DNA of 64,000 nucleotides from G963664585 sp963664585 (GTDB taxonomy: Bacteria; Bacillota; Clostridia; Oscillospirales; Ruminococcaceae): NCBI GenBank assembly GCA_963664585.2, contig CAXXEO010000019.1, forward strand, positions 70,744 through 134,743, in the 5' to 3' direction. The notes beneath the pieces are model-generated. The model saw nothing but the letters and a program-made list of their open reading frames with translations, was not told the origin of the DNA and did not search any database. The stretch's first letter is position 1, and each line of letters opens with the position of its first letter. A program made the position numbers and the translations under genes. Below are positions 8,860 to 16,846 of the stretch, in pieces.

Positions 8860-10292
8860 ATGGCTTTTCAAGAAAAAATTGCCCAGCTTGTTGAAGACAG
8901 AAAAAAATTGTTTATTGACATGAGCGACCAAATATGGGGGCTTTGCTGAGCCCAGATTCGCTGAGTACAAGTCCTCTGCTCTGCAGGCGAAGATCATGAA
9001 GGAGCTGGGCTTTGAAGTCAGGATGAACTTGGCCGGTGAAGAAACTGCTCTGATTGCTGAATATGGCTCAGGGAAACCAATCATTGCTTTCCTGGGCGAG
9101 TATGATTCTCTTTCTGGCCTGTCGCAAGAAGCCGACAAGTCCGTACATTCACCCTGTTCTCTCAGGTGGTGAAGGCCACGGCTGCGGACACAACCTTTTG
9201 GGCACTGCTTCCGCTGCTGCTGCTGCCGCTTTGAAGGACTATATGGTAGAACATAAACTTCCTGGTACCATCCGTTATTACGAGCTGTCCTGCTGAGGAA
9301 AATGCCGGTGGAAAGGCATATCTTGTTCGTGACGGTTTCTTCAATGATGTTGACGTGGCCATCACATGGCATCCAAATAGTATGAACATGGTGTCCTATA
9401 CCGGTTCACTGGCCAATTTCCGACGTATTCTAACACCTTCCATGGCACATCTTCCCATGCGGCGGGCGCTCCCCATTTGGGACGTTCCGCGCTGGATGCT
9501 GTTGAATTGATGAATGTTGGCGCCAACTATATGCGTGAGCATATGATCTCTGAAGCACGTGTTCATTACGCAGTCACCCAACACCGGTGGTACCGCTCCC
9601 AACGTTTGTGCAGTCTGAGGCACAGGTCCTTTATGCAATGCGCGCTCCCAAGGTCACGCAGGTCAAGGATCTCTATAACCGCCTTGAGAAGAATCGCGAA
9701 GGGCGCCGCTCTGATGACCGAAAACCGAGGTCGATATTAAGCAAGTTGCAGCCTACTCCGGACTATGTCGCTAACAATGTTATCGCTGAGCGTCTGGGTG
9801 TACATATGGCTGCCTTCCTTCCCCCTTGACTACACTGAGGAAGAGCTTGCCTATGCCGCACGCTTTAAAGAAGTGACCACAGAGTTGGACAAGAAAAACC
9901 TTATGTCGTCTTTGGAGCTAGTCGTTGGTAAAAAGAAGGTCGCCGAATACGCTGCTATGCCGATGTTTAACTTCCTCGCCCCTACAGTCAAGCTGGGAAG
10001 TGGGTCTACGGATGTCGGCGACGTCAGTTGGGTGTGTCCTACCGCCCAGTTTACTGCGGCAACCTGGGCTCCGGGTACCCCCGGACACGCTTGGCAGGTG
10101 ACAGCCCAGGGCAAATCAAGCATTGCCCACAAGGCGACGATTTTCGCTGCCAAGGTAATGGCTTGCACCGCCTATGACTTTTTGATTGATCCCGAACTGG
10201 TTACAGCAGCTCGCAAGGACTGGGAAGAGACATTGGGTGGAGAGACTTATCCGAATCCTCTGCCTGCCTCTGCCAAGCCTGAGATTTGGTAA
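8860..10292 (+). pseudogene. abgB: AbgB-like M20 amidohydrolase, copy 4 with many frameshifts
   Basis: Starts with an ATG eight bases after AGGAGG and ends at a TAA at 10290-10292. The first frame stops after about 29 codons. Following the family pattern (EYDSLSGLSQ, GHGCGHN, GCPAEENAGGK, WHPNSMN, HLGRSALDAV, STDVGDVSW, NPLPASAKPEIW) restores a full-length AbgB-type protein if one extra base is removed at each of eleven places: near 8936-8941, 9151, 9283, 9423, 9432, 9577, 9605, 9692, 9721, 9760 and 9821. From 9827 to the end the frame is clean. No deletion and no nonsense substitution is needed, and catalytic residues are conserved in the restored reading. It lies 82 bases after copy 3, so the two were probably one transcript. 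Confidence 0.8.
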
Positions 10293-10358
10293 GCAGACCA
10301 GTAAGATTTTCGTGTAAAAGCCGACAAATGATAGACTTTTAACCCCATAATTTGTTTC

Positions 10359-10394
10359 CGGCAAGCCGTCTTATATGATGGCTTGCCGTGTTTC
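10359..10394 (+). terminator. Terminator after the copy-4 abgB
   Basis: CGGCAAGCC and its complement GGCTTGCCG flank a 12-base loop, followed by TGTTT. Confidence 0.65.
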
Positions 10395-10516
10395 GTATGA
10401 AGCGAGAGCATTTTGTAGCGTGCGCGAAGGCTATTACGGTCTTGAGCATTAGGCACAGCACTAATAAATTTGACAAGCGAAGAATTTTAGTTATCACTGT
10501 GTCGAGCATGATAGAA

Positions 10517-10557
10517 TTACCATAAGCAATATTTATTATAAATATTGCTTATGGTAA
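10517..10557. promoter_or_regulatory. 41-bp perfect palindrome upstream of the CPG2-like gene
   Basis: Two perfectly complementary 20-base arms (left arm begins TTACCATAAGC) around a single T. It ends 30 bases before the start codon at 10588 and just ahead of the ribosome binding site. It could be a large operator, or a 5' leader hairpin that controls or protects the message. No T-run follows, so it is not an ordinary terminator. Confidence 0.6.
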
Positions 10558-10587
10558 ATTAAATTAAACAATGGGAGGTGCGTAACA

Positions 10588-11754
10588 ATGATTGAAATAC
10601 AGGCTCTATATGACTTCATAGACACCCACCGTGAGGAGATGATCTCCCTGTGGGGCAAGCTTGTCAATACCGACAGCGGTTCGGCTTACAAGGCAGGCGT
10701 AGACAGAGTTTGTGGTATGCTTAGAGAAGAATGCGAAAGCATCGGGATGAAAACCCGTGTTATTGAGTGGGAGAGGGCAGGTAATACGTTGGTGGCTGTT
10801 TGGGGGGAAGACCGCCCTAAAAAACCAATCGTACTACTAGGGCATATGGACACAGTTTTTGCTGAGGGCGAAGCTGCAAGACGTCCCTTTACCATCAAGG
10901 ATGGGATAGCAAAGGGACCAGGTGCTCTTGATATGAAGGCTGGATGTGTGATAGCCCTCTACCTGATCAAGGCACTTGCCGCCGTGGGCTATGATGATCG
11001 TCCAATCAAATGTGTTTTCTCCGGTGATGAAGAGGTGGGACATAAAAACTCGGATGGTGGTCAGATCTTTCTTGCCGAGTGTACCAATTGTGCGGCTGCT
11101 TTCGACTTTGAAACAAGCTTTGAGCCAAACCAGTTTATCGTTGGGCGCAAGGGCTCCCTCCTTTATACCATGGAGACATTTGGAGTAGCCGCACATTCTG
11201 GCAACTTTTTTGAACGGGGACGCAATGCCATTATGGAAGCGGCCTATAAGATGACCGAGATCAACGCATTAACCAATCTGCAGGAAGGTTATACCATCAA
11301 TGTCGGCGTTATTCAGGGAGGTACGGTTTCCAATGCCGTTCCCGACTACTGTAAGGTGGAGATCAGCGCACGCGTGATTAATGTAGCCCAGGGTGAGATG
11401 CTTACCAAGCGGATTGAAGATATCTGTACAAAAACCTTCATTGATGGGGTAAAAACCAAACTTGTCAGCCGCCGCAGCATACCACCGATGGAAACAACCC
11501 AAGGCGTGATGAAACTTTTCGGCCATGTAGCTGAGAGTTCACGTCTAATGGGTCTTGCACCTGCAGAAGCAACCACCACTGGCGGGGGATCGGATGCTGC
11601 TTGGGCAGTTATCGCCGGAATCCCAACACTTTGCGCCACCGGAGTCAAGGGCGGCCTTAACCATTCCGAGGATGAATTTGCTATTGTCGAAAGCATGTTC
11701 GAAAGAGCAAAGCTGTTTGCCGTCTCAATCTTACAGCTGACAGAGGACATATAG
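10588..11754 (+). CDS. M20 peptidase, glutamate carboxypeptidase (CPG2)-like
   Basis: 388 residues of the M20A/CPG2-like group. Visible zinc-site pattern: GHMDTVF (H86, D88), GPGALDMKAG with bridging D115, and SGDEEVGH with the catalytic and metal glutamates E148-E149; a C-terminal TGGGSDA and LNHSEDE supply the last ligand histidine. Relatives split C-terminal glutamate from folates or N-acyl peptides; the neighbouring AbgB/AbgT genes suggest a linked pool of acyl-glutamate or dipeptide substrates, which is inference. GGGAGG lies eight bases before the ATG. A 41-bp palindrome sits immediately upstream. The stop codon TAG at 11752-11754 is contributed by the first bases of a family A repeat. 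Confidence 0.85.
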   Translation: MIEIQALYDFIDTHREEMISLWGKLVNTDSGSAYKAGVDRVCGMLREECESIGMKTRVIEWERAGNTLVAVWGEDRPKKPIVLLGHMDTVFAEGEAARRPFTIKDGIAKGPGALDMKAGCVIALYLIKALAAVGYDDRPIKCVFSGDEEVGHKNSDGGQIFLAECTNCAAAFDFETSFEPNQFIVGRKGSLLYTMETFGVAAHSGNFFERGRNAIMEAAYKMTEINALTNLQEGYTINVGVIQGGTVSNAVPDYCKVEISARVINVAQGEMLTKRIEDICTKTFIDGVKTKLVSRRSIPPMETTQGVMKLFGHVAESSRLMGLAPAEATTTGGGSDAAWAVIAGIPTLCATGVKGGLNHSEDEFAIVESMFERAKLFAVSILQLTEDI

Positions 11755-11855
11755 CCAATTAGCTTGAAAACTGGCTATAGTTAAAACGTCATTTTCTTCC
11801 CCCGCCTTTGGCGGAGGAAGAAATCACAAGCTTGTTTTCAAGTTAATCAACTATA
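11750..11855 (+). repeat. Family A palindromic element, copy 4 (abuts the upstream gene)
   Basis: A full 106-bp copy, TATAGCCAATTAGC to CAACTATA. Its first bases overlap the stop codon of the CPG2-like gene, so the insertion defines the current end of that protein. Confidence 0.85.
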
Positions 11856-11883
11856 GCTTAATATTAGATCGTGTATAAATGAA

Positions 11884-11920
11884 AATAACTATCCCCACGA
11901 TCTATGTGGGGATAGTTATT
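11884..11920 (-). terminator. Terminator of the minus-strand regulator
   Basis: AATAACTATCCCCAC and its perfect 15-base complement flank a 7-base loop. On the minus strand the stem is followed by TTTTCATTT. Confidence 0.8.
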
Positions 11921-11931
11921 CCTTTTCATGT

Positions 11932-13275
11932 CTATTTAACCAAATAATCTTTTTGTTGCATTCCTCCATCAACTGGGGCGGTGATATGATAAATTTTAGC
12001 AGGACGCCCACGAAGTTTTTCTTGCTTTTTATAAGAAACTTCAGCCAATCCACACGACTCAAGAACGGTAAGTATTCTTGACGCACTTCTTACAGTGACT
12101 TCAAGGTAGGAAGCAAGGTCTTCACATGAGATCTCTTTGCTTTCGCGAAATTGCATCAGCAAATTAATTTTACGCACATTTTCTTTGGATACTCCTGGAA
12201 TGGATTCAATAATGACATGTTCAATTGGGGTGGAAGTATTGACACAGGCAGTACCTGGTATGAGACTGACAGGGTACGCACGGACGTCCTGCTTTATAAA
12301 GCTGTATCCAGCTCCTTCAGCGATGGCGCGGCCAATCGCATCGTTGGCATTGTCCTGCGCCTCTTTGAGACTGTGGCCAATCCCCCAGCCAATATTTACT
12401 TTGTAATCGAACGAGAGGTTTAAATAGCCTAACAGTCTACATGTAGTATAATTGTTTGTGATCTTTACAAGCCCTTGGTTAGAGGAAATAATATCACAAC
12501 CCAATTCGGACAAACTGATCAACAGGGACATATTATTCTGTCTATTAAACTCGGTTATGGCTGCCATCAGGTTGTCACGCAGCTTTGGGGTAGGTTGGTT
12601 GCCGCTTAATGCGGCGCGGTCTAAAAACACAATACCTACCACCGGAAGATTGTTAATAATATAGCTTTCTCTGATCTGGCCGGATATTCTGTTGACTGCC
12701 TCAACAAAAGCCTCTTTGGATGGATAAAAATAATGTGCCTCAATGCCGTTATGGCGCAGCTTATCCAGCATATTTGAATAACGTATAATGGCCGTATCGA
12801 TTAGGCCATCTTTTTTTAGCTTGATAATGGCATCACAATGCTCGTTATAAGATTGTGCATCGGTAGGAAATGGGAGGTCGAGAGTTCGTGGAAAATTAGA
12901 TGGATGCAATATTTTATCAAGTCCCATATAATTGTTTTGCTCAGAGATGAAATCAATGGCAATACGTGTAAAATCTATTTTCCCCTGACAGGCCAGGCGC
13001 AATAATATCTTGTAAAGATTCCCCTCATCCTTTTGCAGATAGGTGTTTGGAATGGTTAACGACCCAAGGGCACTTGTGGCCACACCATAGGAAAAAGGTC
13101 CGCTAAAGATGACCCCATCCAAGTTGCGGAAATGCTTACGGTAGATCGGTGCGATTTGATTCGTGTCAAAATAGGGCAGATATATAATCTGGACGTGTTC
13201 GGTCACTAAAAATTTAAGGTTTTCCATATAAGGCAAAAGATTTTTTGCCACGATAAAGCCTATTTTTATGTCCAT
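11932..13275 (-). CDS. Transcriptional regulator with cyclase-like domain and winged helix, paralog 1
   Basis: 447 residues from the ATG placed nine bases after GGAG; earlier in-frame starts lack a site. I do not recognise a named family. The N-terminal 150 or so residues form an alpha/beta region sensing an unknown signal (IYLPYFDTNQIAPIYRKHF is shared with the divergent paralog as IVYLPFYKLSSVVDIYKENF). The middle contains VNIGWGIGHSLKEAQDNA, the type of motif seen in GTP cyclohydrolase III-like and class III cyclase-like folds. The C-terminal 75 residues are a winged helix (SCEDLASYLEVTVRSASRIL, then LRGRPAKIYHI). It lies beside the peptidase island and is transcribed away from its paralog at 13713; regulation of the M20 genes is inferred. 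Confidence 0.72.
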   Translation of the reverse strand: MDIKIGFIVAKNLLPYMENLKFLVTEHVQIIYLPYFDTNQIAPIYRKHFRNLDGVIFSGPFSYGVATSALGSLTIPNTYLQKDEGNLYKILLRLACQGKIDFTRIAIDFISEQNNYMGLDKILHPSNFPRTLDLPFPTDAQSYNEHCDAIIKLKKDGLIDTAIIRYSNMLDKLRHNGIEAHYFYPSKEAFVEAVNRISGQIRESYIINNLPVVGIVFLDRAALSGNQPTPKLRDNLMAAITEFNRQNNMSLLISLSELGCDIISSNQGLVKITNNYTTCRLLGYLNLSFDYKVNIGWGIGHSLKEAQDNANDAIGRAIAEGAGYSFIKQDVRAYPVSLIPGTACVNTSTPIEHVIIESIPGVSKENVRKINLLMQFRESKEISCEDLASYLEVTVRSASRILTVLESCGLAEVSYKKQEKLRGRPAKIYHITAPVDGGMQQKDYLVK

Positions 13276-13712
13276 TGTAATGTTCTCCATCAAGGTACTG
13301 TTTAAAGCTTGGACAACATACCAATATCGGTATATACTATATTTAAGTCTAAAAATGGCCTAAATATAATCCAAGCTGTTTATTCTTAATTATATAACAT
13401 TTAAGCAATAATTACAAGAACGCGGGAGAGTCAAACACGCCTAAGCGATGGATTCATACTCGACATTCGACATTGCAGTGAGATAATATTGAAAATTTAT
13501 AAATAAGGCAAAGTCTTTTATCACTATGACATCAATCTTTAGAGCGGCATTTGTCCCCATATATGGACAATTTAAGATATTATTTAAGAATTCTTAATTA
13601 ATTCGTCAAAATGTGGAAAAATATGGTGAAAATATGTTGGACCGACCACTTTAATTTTGCAAAAAACAAGTTATAATAGAAAGGACACCAAACATAGAAG
13701 GGAGAATGCTTG
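13276..13712. promoter_or_regulatory. Divergent intergenic region between two paralogous regulators
   Basis: AT-rich. It holds an imperfect inverted repeat at 13339-13367 (ATATTTAAG and CCTAAATAT, 8 of 9 positions complementary, 11-base centre) close to the minus-strand regulator, a plausible autoregulatory operator. A TATAAT lies just upstream of the plus-strand regulator near 13672. No gene is seen. Confidence 0.45.
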
Positions 13713-15011
13713 ATGAAACCTAGAATAGGCGTCATTATATCCGGCCGAGGCATGGAATTCATAACTGCAATTGAGCCGGAACTCGCTGATAGGTGCAATA
13801 TTGTGTATCTTCCTTTTTATAAGCTCTCATCGGTCGTAGATATCTATAAAGAGAACTTTAAGCGACTTTCCGGTATCGTTTTTACCGGCGGAATTACTTG
13901 TCAGCTGATTACCCAGAGCATGGGAGAGATCAGTATACCACATGCTATACTTAATTTTTATGAGACCAATTTATATACAGCATTTTTAAAAATTGTCTCT
14001 TCAAAGCAGACAAAGCTAAATCGTATATCTACAGATATTTTGTATCCCGGGCCCACTTGTGACAGCTTTGAAGAATTGGTTGGGAAAGAAAATATGCCCT
14101 ATATATTCACCTTGTCAGACATTGATCAGTTAGAACAGGATTTCAATCAGGTGACAGCGGATTACCACTTATCGCTTTATCAACAAGACAAGATTGACAT
14201 TGTACTTACACGAAGATCCGTCGGGGAGGTGCTTTTCGATCACATACCTGAGGTAGAGATACTTTCCCCATCCCCACAAGAAATCGTAGATACATTTAAC
14301 CGTGTGATCAATGATATTCACCAGAGGGATATATCAGAAAATCTGGCAGTAGTAGGGCTGGTTTTCCCTGCAAAAGACAGCCCTTCGATATCTGCTAAAG
14401 ATATGTATAATGTAATTGACGCCATATGCCGGAATGTCAGCCAGACTCCAATGGTAAAAAGCGATGAAACAGGTTATCAGATCGTGACAACCAATCACTT
14501 ATTACAGACGATAACTCATGGATATACAAGCTCAGAATTTAAAGACGGATTAAATGCTAAGGGTCTGTATGCCTCTGTCGGATGGGGTATCGGACGAGAT
14601 TTTCACGCGGCTTATGAGAATGCCAAAACAGCTTGCCGCGAGGCAAAGAGAGAGCCCAGTGGGGCGAGCTACATATGTACAGAAGATAGCCGGATGATAG
14701 GTCCACTTTCTGATAAGCGTTGTATATCCTATCTAAATGGAACAAATCCACAGGTGGACAGACTGAGTACGGATACTGGACTTTCCCCACTGTATATCCA
14801 AAAAATCGCAGCCGTTATGAAAAAACTCAGCCGAACCGAACTGGACTGTAATGATATTGCTTATTATCTGGGCATATCGGTAAGAAGCGCTAATCGCATC
14901 CTGAACAAGCTAGAGGAAAGCGGTGTAGCGATATCAAAGATCAAACGTCAGGACAGTCGAGGGCGCCCAATAAAAATATATAAATTGGATTTCAAGTCAA
15001 AAGATGATTAA
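13713..15011 (+). CDS. Transcriptional regulator with cyclase-like domain and winged helix, paralog 2
   Basis: 432 residues, start chosen eight bases after GGGAG. It has the same architecture as the divergent gene: an N-terminal alpha/beta part with IYKENFKRLSGIVFTGG, a central ASVGWGIGRDFHAAYENA motif near residues 285-300, and a C-terminal winged helix (DIAYYLGISVRSANRIL, then RGRPIKIYKL). The two proteins are clearly paralogs but diverged, so they may respond to different ligands or form a hetero-oligomer. The likely role is sensing and control of the nearby amide/dipeptide-use genes; no direct evidence fixes the target. An IS3 element lies 18 bases after the stop. Confidence 0.72.
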   Translation: MKPRIGVIISGRGMEFITAIEPELADRCNIVYLPFYKLSSVVDIYKENFKRLSGIVFTGGITCQLITQSMGEISIPHAILNFYETNLYTAFLKIVSSKQTKLNRISTDILYPGPTCDSFEELVGKENMPYIFTLSDIDQLEQDFNQVTADYHLSLYQQDKIDIVLTRRSVGEVLFDHIPEVEILSPSPQEIVDTFNRVINDIHQRDISENLAVVGLVFPAKDSPSISAKDMYNVIDAICRNVSQTPMVKSDETGYQIVTTNHLLQTITHGYTSSEFKDGLNAKGLYASVGWGIGRDFHAAYENAKTACREAKREPSGASYICTEDSRMIGPLSDKRCISYLNGTNPQVDRLSTDTGLSPLYIQKIAAVMKKLSRTELDCNDIAYYLGISVRSANRILNKLEESGVAISKIKRQDSRGRPIKIYKLDFKSKDD

Positions 15012-15088
15012 ACAAATCCCCCTGCCGCGTGTACCGCCCCAGCGTTAACGGACACAAATAGAAAGCCCTCTCGCAGGATATCATGAAA

Positions 15089-15946
15089 TTACGCAGCCTG
15101 ATTCCGTTTTTCAAGCGGTGTCAGGCTCGTTTTTGTCTGGATACGCTCATTGTTATAGAAATCTATGTATTCATCAATCAGCTGTCTGGCTTCGTCAATA
15201 GTTTTGAGTTTATGTCTGTAAATGCACTCTGTTTTGAGAATGGAGAAGAAATTTTCAGCCATAGCATTGTCATAGCAGTTTCCGCGTCTTGACATGGAGG
15301 GTGTTATGCCATACTGTTGAGTCAGGGTAAAGTATGCTTGTGAGGTGTATTGAAACCCTTGGTCGCTGTGGAGTTGCAACTCGGCAGCGACCATCTCTTT
15401 TTCCACGGCTGCTTTAATGGTGTTGAGGACAAGGCTTACAGCCTGTTCTGTGCCGGTTTTGTATGCGATGATGCTGTTATCAAAGAGATCACGGATCACA
15501 GAGAGGTAGAGTATGCCCTGGCCGGTATGAATATACGAAATGTCCGTTACCCACTTGACATTTGGTCTGTCGGCGACGAAGTTGCGGTTAAGCAGGTTCT
15601 CATATTTATGTACCTGCTGCCCCATGTATTTGTACTTTCTACGACAACGGATCTCCGAAAGCAGCCCATATTTGTTCATCACCCGCAGTACCGTCTTAGG
15701 ATTGAAATACAAAAATTTCTCCCGCATGAGCCATATGTGGACACGGCGGTAGCCATAAGTCTTGCCACAACGTTTTTGGCACTCATCTACCATATTGGCC
15801 AGTTGTGCGTCTTTGTGTGGTTTGCCTCTGCGCTTCACATAGTCATAATATCCGCTGCGGGATACTTCGAAAAAGCTGCACATGACCATCACGGGATATT
15901 TCTTTCGCCTACTGTAGATTGCTTCATATTTAACAGTTGCTTTCAC
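15089..15946 (-). CDS. IS3-family transposase OrfB (DDE integrase-like)
   Basis: 285 residues with the rve integrase core: WVTDISYI (first D), LHSDQGFQYTS (second D) and CYDNAMAENFFSILKTE (E). An N-terminal HTH_21-like region contains VSRSGYYDYVKRR. The GTG start overlaps the orfA stop (GTGA), so expression is by translational coupling or frameshifting into an OrfAB fusion. The frame is intact. Confidence 0.92.
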   Translation of the reverse strand: MKATVKYEAIYSRRKKYPVMVMCSFFEVSRSGYYDYVKRRGKPHKDAQLANMVDECQKRCGKTYGYRRVHIWLMREKFLYFNPKTVLRVMNKYGLLSEIRCRRKYKYMGQQVHKYENLLNRNFVADRPNVKWVTDISYIHTGQGILYLSVIRDLFDNSIIAYKTGTEQAVSLVLNTIKAAVEKEMVAAELQLHSDQGFQYTSQAYFTLTQQYGITPSMSRRGNCYDNAMAENFFSILKTECIYRHKLKTIDEARQLIDEYIDFYNNERIQTKTSLTPLEKRNQAA

Positions 15947-16248
15947 TTCCTTCCAGCGGCGCGAAGAAAATCCCGCAACAATTCATTCTCCATTTTCAGT
16001 CGTTTGATTTCATACTCTTTCTCTGCCTCAGGTGGTATATACCCTTTTGGTGGCCTTCCTCGCCGGCGAGGAAGTATTCCATATGATTGTGCTCGTTCTT
16101 TCCGCCGTTCTCTTTTTAAAAATGTTTTAACTGTGTATTTGTCTTTAAAACCAAAATGCTCTGCGATTTCTCTTTGTGTTTTTCCTTCCTCGCACATTTT
16201 TAATATTTCTTCTTTTATTCCTTGAATTTTCGTATATTCTCGTGTCAT
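15943..16248 (-). CDS. IS3-family transposase OrfA (helix-turn-helix)
   Basis: 101 residues. A helix-turn-helix (TQREIAEHFGFKDKYTVKTFL) is followed by basic residues and a C-terminal leucine-zipper-like helix (EKEYEIKRLKMENELLRDFL) typical of OrfA dimerisation. The start ATG lies just after a hairpin whose 3' arm contains the GGGGG ribosome binding site. Confidence 0.9.
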   Translation of the reverse strand: MTREYTKIQGIKEEILKMCEEGKTQREIAEHFGFKDKYTVKTFLKRERRKERAQSYGILPRRRGRPPKGYIPPEAEKEYEIKRLKMENELLRDFLRAAGRK

Positions 16249-16255
16249 GATTAAT

Positions 16256-16290
16256 CCCCCAATCGTAGTTTATTATCCTACGATTGGGGG
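16256..16290 (-). promoter_or_regulatory. Hairpin masking the orfA ribosome binding site
   Basis: Arms of 13 bases (CCCCCAATCGTAG and complement) with a 9-base loop, located between the IS inverted repeat and the orfA start on the minus strand. Read-through RNA would fold and hide the GGGGG site. Such foldback control of transposase synthesis is known in several IS families. Confidence 0.6.
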
Positions 16291-16394
16291 ATTTCTTTCA
16301 ATGTCCGTTTTTTATGGTTCAGTACAGCGCGAAGCAAGGGGATTATCGTATTTATGAAGTAAAAAGAGTATTTAGCAGCTTCTCTTTTGTATGT

Positions 16395-16500
16395 TATAGT
16401 TGATTAACTTGAAAACAAGCTTGTGATTTCTTCCCCCGCCGAAGGTGGGGAAAGAAAATGACGTTTTATATATGGCCAGTTTTTAAGTTAATTGGCTATA
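16395..16500 (-). repeat. Family A palindromic element, copy 5
   Basis: A full inverse copy from TATAGTTGATTAACTT to AATTGGCTATA, with a slightly damaged central hairpin (GAAGGTGGGG). Confidence 0.85.
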
Positions 16501-16549
16501 TAAACAATAAGCAGCTGACCAAGACATATAAGCTGAAAAGCTTATATAA

Positions 16550-16696
16550 TCATTCAGTTTTTTTTGGTACATGACAAGTGGTGCAACTTTTGCATCCGCT
16601 GTGACAGCCGCTGCATCCACCACCGTATAAAGATTTTACCAAAAAGTATCCTGCGGGGATCACAATGATCAGTGTTATGATGATATCCAGTAGCAT
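16550..16696 (-). CDS. FeoB-associated Cys-rich membrane protein
   Basis: 48 residues from the ATG that follows AAGGAG by seven bases; the longer reading has no site. One N-terminal transmembrane helix (LLDIIITLIIVIPAGYFLV) precedes a Cys-rich tail GGGCSGCHSGCKSCTTCH with five cysteines. This matches the small proteins commonly encoded after feoB in Bacillota, thought to assist ferrous iron transport. It is last in the feoA-feoB operon. A short hairpin at 16526-16547 (ATATAAGCT and complement) downstream may end the transcript. Confidence 0.8.
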   Translation of the reverse strand: MLLDIIITLIIVIPAGYFLVKSLYGGGCSGCHSGCKSCTTCHVPKKTE

Positions 16697-16846
16697 AATG
16701 AATCTCCTTACAAGGTTTGGTTTAGATATATGTAACTTCACCATAGCAAACTAACGAGTTGTATTGTTCCTGTTAAGCACAGCAAGTCAGTGTCAGACTT
16801 GCTAGACAGACGTCTTCTTACATGTAATTTCCTTTTTGATAATTCT

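Larger units (their letters stand above)
15030..16326 (-). mobile_element. IS3-family (IS150-like) insertion sequence
   Basis: A 1297-bp element with imperfect terminal inverted repeats beginning TGTAC and sharing AACGGACA further in. It is flanked on both sides by GCG, a 3-bp target duplication as expected for IS150-like members. It carries orfA and orfB on the minus strand with a GTGA overlap. Insertion was 18 bases downstream of the regulator gene and breaks no gene. Confidence 0.9.

Noticed and set aside
15350..16225. A 291-codon plus-strand frame across the IS3 element
   Set aside because: It is antisense to orfA/orfB, which carry intact transposase motifs.
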